Below, in pieces: positions 1-8,446 of a DNA stretch of 64,000 nucleotides. A model generated the notes under the pieces. It searched no databases. It saw nothing but the letters and a program-made list of their open reading frames with translations, and had not been told where the DNA came from. The position numbers and the translations under genes were made by a program. Every line of letters begins with the position of its first letter. The stretch's first letter is position 1. The DNA lies in the NCBI RefSeq assembly GCF_000428065.1, contig NZ_ATZF01000012.1, forward strand, positions 72,161 through 136,160, given 5' to 3'. This DNA comes from Shimazuella kribbensis DSM 45090. GTDB lineage: Bacteria > Bacillota > Bacilli > Thermoactinomycetales > Thermoactinomycetaceae.

Positions 1-977
1 AAAACAATACCTTGTCATCTGCAATCAATGTAACAGATCCTCCTCGTCATAAGCAGCTTCGTTTACTAGTTTCGAAAGCATTTACTCCTAAAACGATTGA
101 AAATATGGGACCATGGATTAAAGAGATAACCCAAGAGCTATTGGAAACAGTAGCGGATAAAAGCGAAATGGATATCACGGCAGATTTAGCGACCCCTGTT
201 CCTATTAAAGTAATAGCTAAAATGTTAGGGATTCCCTATTCTGATCAAGAAAAATTCAAAGTATGGTCTACTAACATTATAAAACCTCCAACTGAATTTG
301 AAGATGGTCCTGAAGGTTACATGCGTTCACAGCAAGAAATGGCAGAATACTTTATATCGATGATCGAAAGCCGTTCAGGCGAGCCAAAAGATGATTTGAT
401 CTCTCAACTCTTACTTGCTGAATTAGACGGAGAAAAACTATCGACACAAGATCTCTTGGCTTTTTGTATTACTCTATTAGTAGCTGGTAATGAAACTACC
501 ACCAATCTTATCAGTAGTTTTGTTTATTCCGCTATGGAAAACCCAGAAATCCAAGAACATCTCTATCTACATCCAGAAGATATTCCTAACGCAATTGAAG
601 AATCCCTTCGATATCGAGCACCTGTTCAATATATGAACAGAATAGCAAGTAGAGATGTCAAGTTGGGCGATCAGTTGATTAAACAAGGAGACATCGTTAA
701 TGCTTGGCTGGGATCAGCCAACCGTGATGAATCCGTTTTTCCTAAACCTGATCAGTTCGATCTTCATCGCACCAACTTGAAACATACTAGTTTTGGTCAT
801 GGCATCCATTACTGCATGGGAGCCCCTCTAGCTCGATTAGAGGCTAAAATAGTATTAGAACTCCTATTTAGTCAATTTAAAGAGCTCCGACTAAAAGACA
901 TTGGAGAACCTATTATGAATGAAACACCATTGATGTATTCAATTAAAACGCTACCTATTACCTTCCAAAAACGTTAA
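1..977 (+). CDS. Cytochrome P450, 5'-truncated by window edge
   Basis: Heme-thiolate monooxygenase. The frame is open to the window edge, and the family's N-terminal ~80 residues lie outside. Visible motifs are the C-helix region DPPRHKQLR, the I-helix oxygen-activation motif AGNETTT, the K-helix ExxR (EESLR) and the heme-ligand loop FGHGIHYCMG with the Cys thiolate. It is the soluble class I bacterial type, so it needs a separate ferredoxin and reductase, none of which is in view. The substrate cannot be read from the sequence. A U-tract terminator follows directly. Family assignment is certain; completeness upstream is unknown. Confidence 0.95.
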   Translation, partial: NNTLSSAINVTDPPRHKQLRLLVSKAFTPKTIENMGPWIKEITQELLETVADKSEMDITADLATPVPIKVIAKMLGIPYSDQEKFKVWSTNIIKPPTEFEDGPEGYMRSQQEMAEYFISMIESRSGEPKDDLISQLLLAELDGEKLSTQDLLAFCITLLVAGNETTTNLISSFVYSAMENPEIQEHLYLHPEDIPNAIEESLRYRAPVQYMNRIASRDVKLGDQLIKQGDIVNAWLGSANRDESVFPKPDQFDLHRTNLKHTSFGHGIHYCMGAPLARLEAKIVLELLFSQFKELRLKDIGEPIMNETPLMYSIKTLPITFQKR

Positions 978-998
978 GATTGAATCATTTTTCATCAT

Positions 999-1040
999 CC
1001 ACGTTTTATTCTCTAATGATAAAACGTGGATTTCTTTTTT
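999..1040 (+). terminator. Rho-independent terminator of the P450 gene
   Basis: An 11-bp stem (CCACGTTTTAT / ATAAAACGTGG) is followed by ATTTCTTTTTT, 22 bases after the P450 stop codon. Confidence 0.9.
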
Positions 1041-1253
1041 AAAAATAAATGGAATCATCTATTATATTCTTATCATTCTGTTTATCGCTCTATTTTTTGG
1101 CCGATAAACTATTTTTAAAATTTATAATTTCATTAATTATATTGTTCATTCTATATATGTTGGTTATTATTAAGGAAACCTAAATATCTTCGAGAACAGT
1201 GCTATTTTTTACTTGTGGCAATTTTTCTTACATATTTTATCTAATCCCCCATA

Positions 1254-1268
1254 AGTAAGCGCTTTCTT
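1254..1268. promoter_or_regulatory. Probable CcpA catabolite-responsive element (cre) upstream of nagZ
   Basis: AGTAAGCGCTTTCTT contains the palindromic AAGCGCTT core and fits the cre consensus WTGNAANCGNWNNCA except at the outer positions. It lies about 40 bases before the nagZ start. This would put nagZ under carbon catabolite control; inferred from sequence only. Confidence 0.55.
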
Positions 1269-1307
1269 TGGAGGGAAGGTCAATTCAAGCCAACTAGGGA
1301 GGTACTC

Positions 1308-3251
1308 ATGCTAGGAAAAAAATTAATGGCTTTAGGAATGGCATCTTTACTACTTGGTGGGAGCGTTATTAGTCCAAAACCTGCCATCGCCGAAGAAAGT
1401 ACTCCGAATCCAGATGTGAAACAGATTGTAGCAAACATGTCTCTAGAAGAAAAAGTCGGACAAATGCTTATGCCTGACTTTCGTAATTGGCAAAAACAAG
1501 GCGAAAGTAAAGCAACTGGTTTTACTGTAATGAATGATGAAGTGGGTTCGATTATTAAAAAATATCATCTTGGCGGGGTTATCTTATTTGCTGAGAATGT
1601 AGTAGGCACAGAACAAACTACCCGCCTCGTTGATGGGCTACAAAATGCGAGTGAGAAGATTCCTTTGTTCGTTACCATTGACCAAGAAGGCGGAATTGTA
1701 ACGCGTTTGCAATCTGGTACAAATCTACCAGGAAACATGGCACTCGGAGCTTCTCGCAACGGACAATATGCCTACCAATCAGGTACAGTGATCGGAAAAG
1801 AACTGTCTTCACTTGGTATCAATGTGAACTTTGCGCCTGATATGGATGTGAATAATAATCCAGCTAACCCTGTTATTGGAGTACGCTCATTCAGTAACAA
1901 CCCAGAATTGGTTTCTCAACTTGGTACGAAATTAATCAAAGGACTACAAGATCAAAATATCGCAACAACCGCAAAACATTTTCCAGGCCATGGTGATACA
2001 GCAGTAGACAGCCATTACGGCTTACCGCTAGTAAACAAAAGTCAAGAAGAGTTGCGTAAAGTAGAACTTTACCCTTTCCAGAAAGCCATTGATAATGATG
2101 TAGACATGATCATGTCTGCTCACGTTCAATTCCCAGCTTTCGACAATACTACTTACACTAGTAAAAAAGATGGACAACAAATATTAGTTCCAGCAACCTT
2201 ATCTAAAAAAATTCTTACCGGTTTACTTCGTGAAGATATGGGATTCGATGGAGTTATTGTGACAGATGCACTTAACATGCAAGCAATCGCAGAAAACTTC
2301 GGACAAGCAGAAGCAGTTATTATGACCATCAATGCAGGGACAGATATCGCCTTGATGCCTGCACCAGTAACCTCACTGGCAACTGAGAAAAACTTAGACA
2401 ACGTATACAAAGCAGTTATCCAAGCAGTTCATGATAATCGTATTCCTATGTCACGAATTAACGAATCGGTAGAACGAATCCTTACTTTAAAAATCAAAAG
2501 AGGAATCTACAAACCAGGTACTTCCTATATTTCTGATGTAGATAAAATGGTAACTAATGCCCTACAGGTTGTAGGTAGTAAAGAACATCAAGCGATTGAG
2601 AAAAAAATCACAGCAGATACAGTAACACTATTGAAAAACGAAAACAAAACCTTACCATTTAGACCCAAGAAAAACGATAAAGTAGTTGTCTTCGCACCAA
2701 ATCCTGATCAAGTTCTCGCATTGAAAAATGCAATTGCAGACCTTGTGGCAAAGAAAAAAATCAATCCTGTTGATGTGGAAGGTATTGCCTTTGCGAATAA
2801 AACATTTGATGATAGCATGAAAAAAGCGATCGATAATGCAAAGTATGTGATCACTGGCTCTTATGTCGTAAAAAATGATCCTGCTGTCAACGATGGTGTC
2901 ATTGATGATACAGTTGTTGATAGTAGCAAATGGGCAACCGTCGTTCCACGTGCGATCATGAATTATGCACAAGGAAAAAATAAGAAAAACGTAATTATGA
3001 GTTTACGTAATCCATATGATGCCGCTAACTTCCCAGAAGCAAAAGCACTGCTTGCTGTATATGGATTCAAAGGATATTCCAATGGCCGATACAATCAACC
3101 GAATATCCCGGCAGGTATCCAAGCAATCTTCGGACAAGCCAAAACAGTTGGGAAACTACCAGTAGATATTCCATCTGTTACCGACCCAACGAAAGCAATG
3201 TTCTCCTATGGGTATGGCTTAAATATCAACAATGGAAAACCGTTAAAATAA
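1308..3251 (+). CDS. nagZ: Secreted beta-N-acetylglucosaminidase NagZ (GH3)
   Basis: Exo-acting hexosaminidase that removes terminal GlcNAc from muropeptides during cell-wall recycling, working outside the membrane in Bacillus-type cells. A signal peptide spans residues 1-28, ending near AIAEE. The GH3 TIM barrel holds the substrate loop KHFPGHGD (223-230), His236 of the catalytic His/Asp dyad, and the nucleophile Asp320 in VTDALNM. A C-terminal sandwich domain completes 647 residues, close to the B. subtilis secreted NagZ. The start is set by an AGGGAGG Shine-Dalgarno. It is monocistronic, with its own terminator and a cre-like site upstream. In B. subtilis it sits with an amidase and murein-recycling genes; those are absent here. 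Confidence 0.93.
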   Translation: MLGKKLMALGMASLLLGGSVISPKPAIAEESTPNPDVKQIVANMSLEEKVGQMLMPDFRNWQKQGESKATGFTVMNDEVGSIIKKYHLGGVILFAENVVGTEQTTRLVDGLQNASEKIPLFVTIDQEGGIVTRLQSGTNLPGNMALGASRNGQYAYQSGTVIGKELSSLGINVNFAPDMDVNNNPANPVIGVRSFSNNPELVSQLGTKLIKGLQDQNIATTAKHFPGHGDTAVDSHYGLPLVNKSQEELRKVELYPFQKAIDNDVDMIMSAHVQFPAFDNTTYTSKKDGQQILVPATLSKKILTGLLREDMGFDGVIVTDALNMQAIAENFGQAEAVIMTINAGTDIALMPAPVTSLATEKNLDNVYKAVIQAVHDNRIPMSRINESVERILTLKIKRGIYKPGTSYISDVDKMVTNALQVVGSKEHQAIEKKITADTVTLLKNENKTLPFRPKKNDKVVVFAPNPDQVLALKNAIADLVAKKKINPVDVEGIAFANKTFDDSMKKAIDNAKYVITGSYVVKNDPAVNDGVIDDTVVDSSKWATVVPRAIMNYAQGKNKKNVIMSLRNPYDAANFPEAKALLAVYGFKGYSNGRYNQPNIPAGIQAIFGQAKTVGKLPVDIPSVTDPTKAMFSYGYGLNINNGKPLK

Positions 3252-3268
3252 GATTTCACCGTCAAAAA

Positions 3269-3295
3269 GACAGGTTCTAGTGAACCTGTCCTTTT
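3269..3295 (+). terminator. nagZ terminator
   Basis: Perfect 9-bp stem GACAGGTTC / GAACCTGTC with a 4-base loop, followed by CTTTT. Confidence 0.85.
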
Positions 3296-3351
3296 CATGC
3301 ATCTATTTGCTATTTCATCATTTCGGGGGCGACTTCGTCCGGCAGCTTGTC

Positions 3352-3429
3352 CTACGCCAGTACGGCGAGGTGGCCTGCGTTGTACCCCAGACCAGCGCCC
3401 AGTGCTACTCCTACGAGAAACTTACGCAC
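3352..3429 (-). CDS. Tiny hydrophobic protein (25 aa), GTG start
   Basis: Unrecognised. A GTG start follows AAGGAG at good spacing and gives a 25-residue, mostly hydrophobic peptide with a Gly-rich core (GVALGAGLGY), enough for one membrane segment. Upstream on the same strand is a -10 TGATATAAT and a leader containing AACATCC...TCTAGAAGG. The next small gene (3715-3816) has an almost identical leader. The coding stretch is GC-rich against an AT-rich surround. Could be a small membrane peptide or a fragment; matched promoter, SD and leader argue for a real gene. Confidence 0.5.
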   Translation of the reverse strand: MRKFLVGVALGAGLGYNAGHLAVLA

Positions 3430-3546
3430 GTGTAACTCCTTCTAGAGTGGATGTTCACTTTCTCTGCCATTATATCAGAATAGATCTGTAACTAGCATTT
3501 GTTTTTTTACTTCTTCCAAGTCGAATTAGGAATATATTTTCTAATA

Positions 3547-3580
3547 AAAAAGACCTGTTCCTAAAAACGAGTCTTTTCTT
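3547..3580. terminator. Possible bidirectional terminator between two tiny genes
   Basis: AAAAAAGAC ... GTCTTTTCTT stem with T-rich flanks on both sides. Loop is long (about 16 bases). Confidence 0.4.
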
Positions 3581-3714
3581 ACTATCTATGATAAATATCT
3601 TCATTTTTCGGTGGTGGCTTTGCCTCTTGGAGACAAAACCACCGTACCCAGAAGAAATACCTGGCATCATATGGGTTAACTCACCAGCTATCTTCTAAGG
3701 AAATCCCAGATGCA

Positions 3715-3816
3715 CTAAGCTTCCGTATCAGCCGGCTTCAGGTTCTTGCCGAACATACGGATCACCCCAGCGTAAGCCAGAAAGAAACCAACTGCTGCCC
3801 AAGCGAGACTACGCAT
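3715..3816 (-). CDS. Tiny single-pass membrane protein (33 aa)
   Basis: Unrecognised. ATG after AGAAGGGG. The product has an N-terminal hydrophobic segment (about residues 3-20) and a short charged tail (KNLKPADTEA). A -10-like TGATAAAAT precedes a leader ACATCCGAATCTAGAAGGGG that closely matches the leader of the 3352-3429 gene, so both probably derive from a common cassette or control signal. The coding region is richer in G+C than the flanks. A hairpin with a CGGTGGT/ACCACCG stem follows at 3609-3643. Function unknown. Confidence 0.5.
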   Translation of the reverse strand: MRSLAWAAVGFFLAYAGVIRMFGKNLKPADTEA

Positions 3817-4063
3817 GATTCCCCTTCTAGATTCGGATGTTTCCTTGTCATTTTATCAAATAAAGTAGAAGATGGAATGATTTTTGTAAATCTTATGCTA
3901 ACTTTTTCCCACCCCAATTTCCTGCCCCTCCACACATGGAACCGAAACAAGCGAAATATGACTTCCAAATCCTTCTGTTCATACACCACATGCGAAGGTG
4001 CTTCATTGTAAAAAAGCTTTCATGTGGTTATTTTTTCTCAGCTCCAATATAGCATCTAATAAT

Positions 4064-4870
4064 TTACTGTTCTAGTATTTTTAGGTTAGAAAACGTTTGC
4101 ATTGCCTTGTACCAGCCTTCCACTGTTCCCTCAGAAACACACGCGGTCAAATATTTCTTTCTGCCCAATCTACGACACGATCCATTCTCCAATAGTATAA
4201 GATCGTCTGCACATTCAGCAAACGCTAGATTACTTGTGCTGATCAATATGATACGTTCCTTGGGTTGGTGAACAATCTCTTGCCACAATATCTGCTTACC
4301 GATCGGATCTAAACCCTTTGTCGGCTCATCAAGTAATAAAATATGCGGAGACTTAACAAAGCATTCTGCAAGATAATATCGTTTGAGTACTGGACCAATC
4401 AATTTGGAGACACTTGTCCTTCTCCACCCTGCCAAGCCCCATTTAGCAATACATTCTGCTGCGTATTTTTTTGGAGAGGGTACACGCCGCACCTGAGCAA
4501 AGTAGAGCAATGTCTCTTCTACTGTTTCATCATAACGTTGTGTGGGTACAGATGGTAAATAAGCAATCTTGTCATGCCAATCGCTCAAGCTAGTTGAATC
4601 ACTTGCAACGACACTTCCACGTGACCAAATAAATCGCTCTCCTTCCCTCGATCCATATGTAATTCTTCCATCATCAGGTAACATGGTAGCGGCTGTCAAG
4701 CGAAGAAGTGTGGACTTACCTGCACCTTCTGGTCCTAAGATAACGGTAACTCCAGCTCGAACAGTGGCTGAAAAATCAAGTAAACCAATGTTGCTTTTTT
4801 GGGCACTGACTTTGTTTCTATTTTTAGTTAAGTTGTACTTTTTTGTAATATGTGACCATTCAATCCACAA
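4064..4870 (-). CDS. Solitary ABC-type ATPase with degenerate catalytic motifs
   Basis: Resembles the nucleotide-binding subunit of ABC-2/Nat-type exporters (268 aa). Walker A (GPEGAGKST, near residue 50) and Walker B with catalytic Glu (HILLLDEPTKGLDP) are intact. The signature reads LIGPVLKR where LSGGMKRR is expected, and the H-loop reads ISTSNL where ISTHxL is expected, so the switch His is replaced by Ser. No permease gene is adjacent. A TTG start is used because the frame has no ATG near the Shine-Dalgarno AAAGGATGG. It may bind ATP without normal hydrolysis, act as a regulatory subunit, or be a decaying relic. Confidence 0.8.
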   Translation of the reverse strand: MWIEWSHITKKYNLTKNRNKVSAQKSNIGLLDFSATVRAGVTVILGPEGAGKSTLLRLTAATMLPDDGRITYGSREGERFIWSRGSVVASDSTSLSDWHDKIAYLPSVPTQRYDETVEETLLYFAQVRRVPSPKKYAAECIAKWGLAGWRRTSVSKLIGPVLKRYYLAECFVKSPHILLLDEPTKGLDPIGKQILWQEIVHQPKERIILISTSNLAFAECADDLILLENGSCRRLGRKKYLTACVSEGTVEGWYKAMQTFSNLKILEQ

Positions 4871-5147
4871 AGGAAACTTCCATCCTTTCTATTAACAACT
4901 ATTGCTAGTTTAACTGTTGACCGAATTTAAATATAGCTTTTTTAGCATATTTAAAATTATATTTACATTGGTAAAAAATTCTATTGTAAAAATATCTTAC
5001 CATGAATAGAAAAAAAGAAAAGCTCATTTTACAAAAAATCACATATCTGTAACGCAAATCCGATTTTTATTTATCTCTTTAGTAAATTAAATGTATTCAA
5101 ATAATTACTTCCAGTGGCTATGAAAAAAGGTATAAGTCAAAATAAAA
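4871..5147. other. AT-rich intergenic region
   Basis: About 275 very AT-rich bases between the ABC ATPase and tpx. No open frame or hairpin of note other than the tpx terminator at its right edge. Confidence 0.5.
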
Positions 5148-5178
5148 AGCGATTCCATGGAAAAACTACGGAATCGCT
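5148..5178 (-). terminator. tpx terminator
   Basis: 9-bp stem AGCGATTCC / GGAATCGCT; on the minus strand it runs into TTTTTATTTTG. Lies just past the tpx stop codon. Confidence 0.85.
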
Positions 5179-5186
5179 CTTATATA

Positions 5187-5708
5187 TTATACTTGGCTAG
5201 CTTTTTTGGCTGCTTCTACTGGTGCTTCGTAATCAGGATGATTGGTAGCCTCCGAGCAGTACTCCACATATACAACTTTATCATTTTTATCCACTACAAA
5301 AACAGCACGAGTGAGCAAACGAAGATCTTTAATCACCACACCATAAGCAGTCCCAAAAGAAAGATCGCGATGATCAGATACGGTTTGCACTTGTTCGATC
5401 CCTGCTGCTCCACACCAACGCTTTTGTGCAAATGGAAGATCCACGCTCACTGTTAATACTTTTACATTGTCTAAATTGCCTGCCTCTTCATTGAATCGAC
5501 GAGTTTGCGCATCGCACACACCTGTGTCCAAAGAAGGAACTACACTGATAATACGCACTTGACCTTCGCTATCATCTAAAGTAACAGGAGATAGATCATT
5601 TGCAAGCACGGTGAATGCAGGAGCTTGATCTCCTACTTTGATTTCTGGACCTAGCAATGTTTTTGCTGCACCTTTAAAAGTAATAGCTGCTTCGCGTTCG
5701 ATTGTCAT
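5187..5708 (-). CDS. tpx: Thiol peroxidase Tpx
   Basis: Atypical 2-Cys peroxiredoxin that reduces hydroperoxides, recycled by thioredoxin, in the cytoplasm. The peroxidatic Cys lies in [11 protein letters not shown] and the resolving Cys in RWCGAAG, both at the usual Tpx spacing; the conserved C-terminal region [10 protein letters not shown] is present. Start chosen at the ATG giving MTIEREAA, preceded by AGGGGG at 6 bases; an upstream in-frame start lacks a Shine-Dalgarno. 173 residues, slightly over the usual ~167. Monocistronic. Confidence 0.95.
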   Translation of the reverse strand: MTIEREAAITFKGAAKTLLGPEIKVGDQAPAFTVLANDLSPVTLDDSEGQVRIISVVPSLDTGVCDAQTRRFNEEAGNLDNVKVLTVSVDLPFAQKRWCGAAGIEQVQTVSDHRDLSFGTAYGVVIKDLRLLTRAVFVVDKNDKVVYVEYCSEATNHPDYEAPVEAAKKASQV

Positions 5709-5845
5709 GGTTATACCCCCTACATATGTATCCAAGTTCCATAAACTTAGCTTGTTTTACCAAAATTAGTTGTTACAAACTCTAGTTTATCATATTCCTT
5801 TGCGATTACTAGACGAAGTGTTTAAAATATAAAGTGGTGATAACA

Positions 5846-6187
5846 ATGGAAATACAAATAACAGAGCTAGCTGCTGCAAAATTACGACTTCTATTATGGA
5901 AAGAAACGATTGATGTCCCACTTGCTTTTCATATTGTACTGCTTACATCAGGTTGTAATACGCCATCTTTTGGTTTAGAAGTCATCGAACAACAGGAGGA
6001 TCTAAAGCAAATCAAGATAAGAAATATACCATTTGTTTGGTATACAGAAGATGAACAATGGTTAGAAGGAATTTCGATTGATATGAATCGAGAAAATGGC
6101 AAGTTTATCATCGAACATCCTGATCCATCACAACTTACCAACTGCCCAATGGAACTTCAAGGAGTTGATTTACATCAAGATGAATAA
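5846..6187 (+). CDS. HesB/IscA-like domain protein
   Basis: 113 residues resembling the small Bacillus HesB-like (YqkB/YneR) proteins linked to Fe-S cluster biosynthesis. The A-type scaffold pattern is partial: SGCNTPSFGLEV retains one Cys of the family's first motif, and a second Cys occurs late (NCPME), so cluster binding is uncertain. Start taken at the ATG after AAGTGGTG. The stop codon overlaps the start of the next gene (GATGAATAA), implying translational coupling with the YdcF-like protein. Confidence 0.7.
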   Translation: MEIQITELAAAKLRLLLWKETIDVPLAFHIVLLTSGCNTPSFGLEVIEQQEDLKQIKIRNIPFVWYTEDEQWLEGISIDMNRENGKFIIEHPDPSQLTNCPMELQGVDLHQDE

Positions 6188-6755
6188 AGGCACATGGATT
6201 TTAATCGGTTGTTTATTAATCCTAATAGGTGGATCTATTGTCTATCACTATATCAAAGTATCCCGTTATGACAATTGGCAAATCGATAACAAACATCGAG
6301 ATGCAGGGATTATACTTGGCGCTGCTCTCTGGGAGAACAAACCATCCCCTGCGTTACGTGAAAGGTTAAACAAAGGTCTGGAGTTATATCGAAGTGGAAA
6401 AGTAGATCGACTCATTTTGTCTGGGGGCTTAGGAAACGCTGAACAGCAATCTGAAGCACAAGCAATGAGAACATATTTAATGAAATACGGGGTACCAAGC
6501 GACAAAATGATCCTAGAAGATCAATCTCATAATACAAAAGAGAACTTGCGGAATACCTCTGCACATTTAAAAGAGAAACCTATCCATTCCCTCTATTTGA
6601 TTACACATGATTATCATATGACAAGAGCTCTGCTCTACGCGAAACAAGCCAATTTATCAGTCACTCCAGCACCTGCACATTCTTCTGTTTTATTTATTCC
6701 TTACCATAAATTACGAGAATGTGCGGCACTATGGAAACTTTACTTGTTCGACTAG
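6180..6755 (+). CDS. YdcF/SanA/ElyC-family membrane protein (DUF218)
   Basis: 191 residues. N-terminal transmembrane segment (about 5-24), then a DUF218 domain: IILGAALWENKPSPALRERLNKG, LILSGG, SEAQAM.TYL and ITHDYHMTRAL. Family members are linked to cell-envelope functions in E. coli, but the activity is not established. Starts at the ATG overlapping the preceding stop codon; no strong Shine-Dalgarno of its own, consistent with coupling to the HesB-like gene. Ends convergently into the DUF309 gene with a 27-base overlap and no terminator between. Confidence 0.85.
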   Translation: MNKGTWILIGCLLILIGGSIVYHYIKVSRYDNWQIDNKHRDAGIILGAALWENKPSPALRERLNKGLELYRSGKVDRLILSGGLGNAEQQSEAQAMRTYLMKYGVPSDKMILEDQSHNTKENLRNTSAHLKEKPIHSLYLITHDYHMTRALLYAKQANLSVTPAPAHSSVLFIPYHKLRECAALWKLYLFD

Positions 6756-7112
6756 TTCCAATAATTGCTTGTCCCATATTTCGATGGACAGACCAGTTGG
6801 CATTTGATCATTTGAATGCACAAGGGTATTTAGATAATTTTTAGCATCATGAATGATCTTATCTACTTTTATCCCTTGCCAATCATCTGGATAAAAGGAT
6901 AACTTTTGAATAGCAAGCTGCATTAACTTGATCGCACCAGAACGATTTCCTTGATTATAGTGATAGCAAGAAACAGCTACTTGCAATAATCCTTGATAGA
7001 AGGGTTCTCTTCCCTCTTCTAACCATAAATCTTCTAATAAATCATGGCATGTATAGTAGTCTCTTGACACATTAAAACAATACAAAAATATGATATACTG
7101 GCGTTCATACAT
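6729..7112 (-). CDS. DUF309 family protein
   Basis: 127 residues matching the DUF309 (COG1547) pattern: FNVSRDYYTCHDLLEDLW, then QGLLQVAVSCYHYNQGN. The conserved YxxCHDxLExxW motif is typical of the family, whose biochemical role is unknown. The N-terminal MYERQYIIFLY fits the family start, so this ATG is kept although it overlaps the region upstream of the divergent DUF1128 gene. The 3' end overlaps the YdcF-like gene. Confidence 0.85.
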   Translation of the reverse strand: MYERQYIIFLYCFNVSRDYYTCHDLLEDLWLEEGREPFYQGLLQVAVSCYHYNQGNRSGAIKLMQLAIQKLSFYPDDWQGIKVDKIIHDAKNYLNTLVHSNDQMPTGLSIEIWDKQLLELVEQVKFP

Positions 7113-7146
7113 GGCATTACCCCAACAGAAAAAGGATGAGAAACTT

Positions 7147-7377
7147 TTGACGACAAATGAGAATAAAAACCCAGATTTAGAAACCTTAGTCCTTGAGATT
7201 AAGAACCATTTAAATGTTGTAAATGCGGCTCTGATACAGCCAGAAGATTTTTCTGCCGCGAGCTACGATGACATTGTAGAACTGCATGAGTATGTTAAGA
7301 AAAAACAAGGAAAACTCACCTTGATGGAAATCGAAGGTGTACTAGACGAACTTCGTTCCCTTCGTCAATCAAAATAA
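7147..7377 (+). CDS. DUF1128 family protein
   Basis: 76-residue cytoplasmic protein of the Bacillales DUF1128 family: LETLVLEIKNHLNVVNAALIQPEDF and LTLMEIEGVLDELRSLR. Role unknown. The start is placed at TTG, 5-6 bases after AAAGGATGAG. An in-frame ATG at 7111 lies almost on the predicted transcription start of a -10 TGATATACT and has no Shine-Dalgarno. The TTG also gives the family's usual length. Its end overlaps the convergent thioesterase gene by 13 bases. Confidence 0.82.
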   Translation: MTTNENKNPDLETLVLEIKNHLNVVNAALIQPEDFSAASYDDIVELHEYVKKKQGKLTLMEIEGVLDELRSLRQSK

Positions 7378-7757
7378 CGCCTTAAAACATCTGGAAGTGG
7401 TTTGCTTTTACGATTTCCAAGATCAATGGTAACATTGATCACCTCTGCATCAGCGACCACTTCTCCTTTTTCATTATGAATCTCTTGAAAAAAGACAAAA
7501 CTACTTTTCCCGCAGCGAAGAGGCCTTGTTTTAATCGTCAATTTCTCTCCAAGTGTTGCTTCTTTTCGATACTGAATGTGAATGCTAACTGTTACGGTCC
7601 CTATTCCCATCTCCGTAAATTCATCAAATGGCAATTTTACTTGGTTATACCACTCTTCTCTTCCCCACTCCATATACTCCAAATATTTCGCATTATTCAC
7701 ATGCCCCATTACATCAATCTCTGTAGATCGAACCTCAATCGTTAAACATACTTCCAC
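7365..7757 (-). CDS. Hotdog-fold acyl-CoA thioesterase (YbgC/FadM-like)
   Basis: 130-residue single hotdog domain of the 4-hydroxybenzoyl-CoA thioesterase type: VRSTEIDVMGHVNNAKYLEYMEWGREEW includes the conserved D-x-MGHVNNA active-site region. It would hydrolyse acyl-CoA in the cytoplasm; substrate unknown. A GTG start is chosen about 10 bases after AAAGGAGGG; upstream frame extension lacks a signal. A cre-type site lies 53 bases upstream. Monocistronic, and convergent with the DUF1128 gene with overlapping 3' ends. Confidence 0.87.
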   Translation of the reverse strand: MEVCLTIEVRSTEIDVMGHVNNAKYLEYMEWGREEWYNQVKLPFDEFTEMGIGTVTVSIHIQYRKEATLGEKLTIKTRPLRCGKSSFVFFQEIHNEKGEVVADAEVINVTIDLGNRKSKPLPDVLRRYFD

Positions 7758-7809
7758 TGTATAGCTCCCTCCTTTAGTTAAAGAAAATGACCTGATTAAC
7801 AAAAGATTA

Positions 7810-7824
7810 TTGAAAGCGCAAACA
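7810..7824. promoter_or_regulatory. Consensus-perfect cre site upstream of the thioesterase gene
   Basis: TTGAAAGCGCAAACA matches every defined position of WTGNAANCGNWNNCA. It sits about 50 bases upstream of the GTG start, near where the promoter should be, so CcpA-dependent control is plausible. Confidence 0.6.
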
Positions 7825-7924
7825 ATTCCGCTTGAAAGAAAGAATATAAAAGGAAACTAGTCATTTATTCAAATTATGTTTATTATAATTAGCCATTTAA
7901 AATGTTGATTGGTAGTGTATGTTA

Positions 7925-8143
7925 TCATCTTTGTATGGAAGCTGTTGACTCATGCATGGTAAATTCGGCAACTAAGTACTTCGTTCCCAAACCCCATCCC
8001 AGTGGCACTCCAATAAATAGGAACTTAGAAAACGCCTGCTCAAAGGATAATAAGAGTGAAATCAAACTCAAATCCCCATAACTCGTGTTTCTTTTCCATT
8101 GTGAGCTTTTAATTTTATTATCTAGCCTTCTGTGCCATTCTCT
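7925..8143 (-). pseudogene. Open minus-strand stretch with a Gly-rich membrane segment, probably relic
   Basis: 72 open codons between stop codons, without an ATG start near the beginning. The best start is a TTG near 8060 after GGGG. The central part reads KFLFIGVPLGWGLGTKYLVA, which resembles the tiny protein at 3352-3429 (KFLVGVALGAGLGY). The DNA matches too: GGAGTGCCACTGGG against GGAGTAGCACTGGG. It may be an AT-drifted or decayed member of the same small membrane-peptide family. Confidence 0.3.
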
Positions 8144-8381
8144 CTAAATCAACCTTCCTATAAATTTTAAAGTAGATGGAAACACCCGACACAACGCCAT
8201 TGGATCTAATATGTCATTTGCTCATTAGTGATTACATGACTTTGCTTATAATTATAACATGACAACCTTTTCTATACGAATGTTAGGATATAACTTCATG
8301 AACAAAAACTTAATAGTCGAATTTTAACAAAAAAAAGATGGCTGCTCCTTATTCTAGAAAAGAAAAATATGGTCTGTTCCT

Positions 8382-8410
8382 CTTGACCCGAACAAATATT
8401 TGGATATAAT
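8382..8410 (+). promoter_or_regulatory. SigA-type promoter of the YolD-like gene
   Basis: TTGACC, 16-base spacer, TATAAT, about 40 bases before the start codon. Confidence 0.75.
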
Positions 8411-8446
8411 AAAAATAAGAGAACTTTTGTTCGGGAGGTTTTGCCC

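Larger units (their letters stand above)
978..1307. other. Intergenic region between P450 and nagZ
   Basis: About 330 bases without a gene. It holds the P450 terminator, an AT-rich stretch, and close to nagZ a cre-like site at 1254-1268. No further open frame of note on either strand. Confidence 0.7.
7803..8446. other. Long intergenic region with a possible relic membrane peptide
   Basis: About 640 bases with no firm gene. It contains the cre site (7810-7824), a minus-strand open stretch at 7925-8143, and the promoter of the next gene (8382-8410). Otherwise AT-rich with no recognisable element. Confidence 0.6.

Noticed and set aside
4087-4101. cre-like TAGAAAACGTTTGCA
   Set aside because: One mismatch to consensus and located inside the 3' end of the ABC ATPase gene with no promoter nearby.
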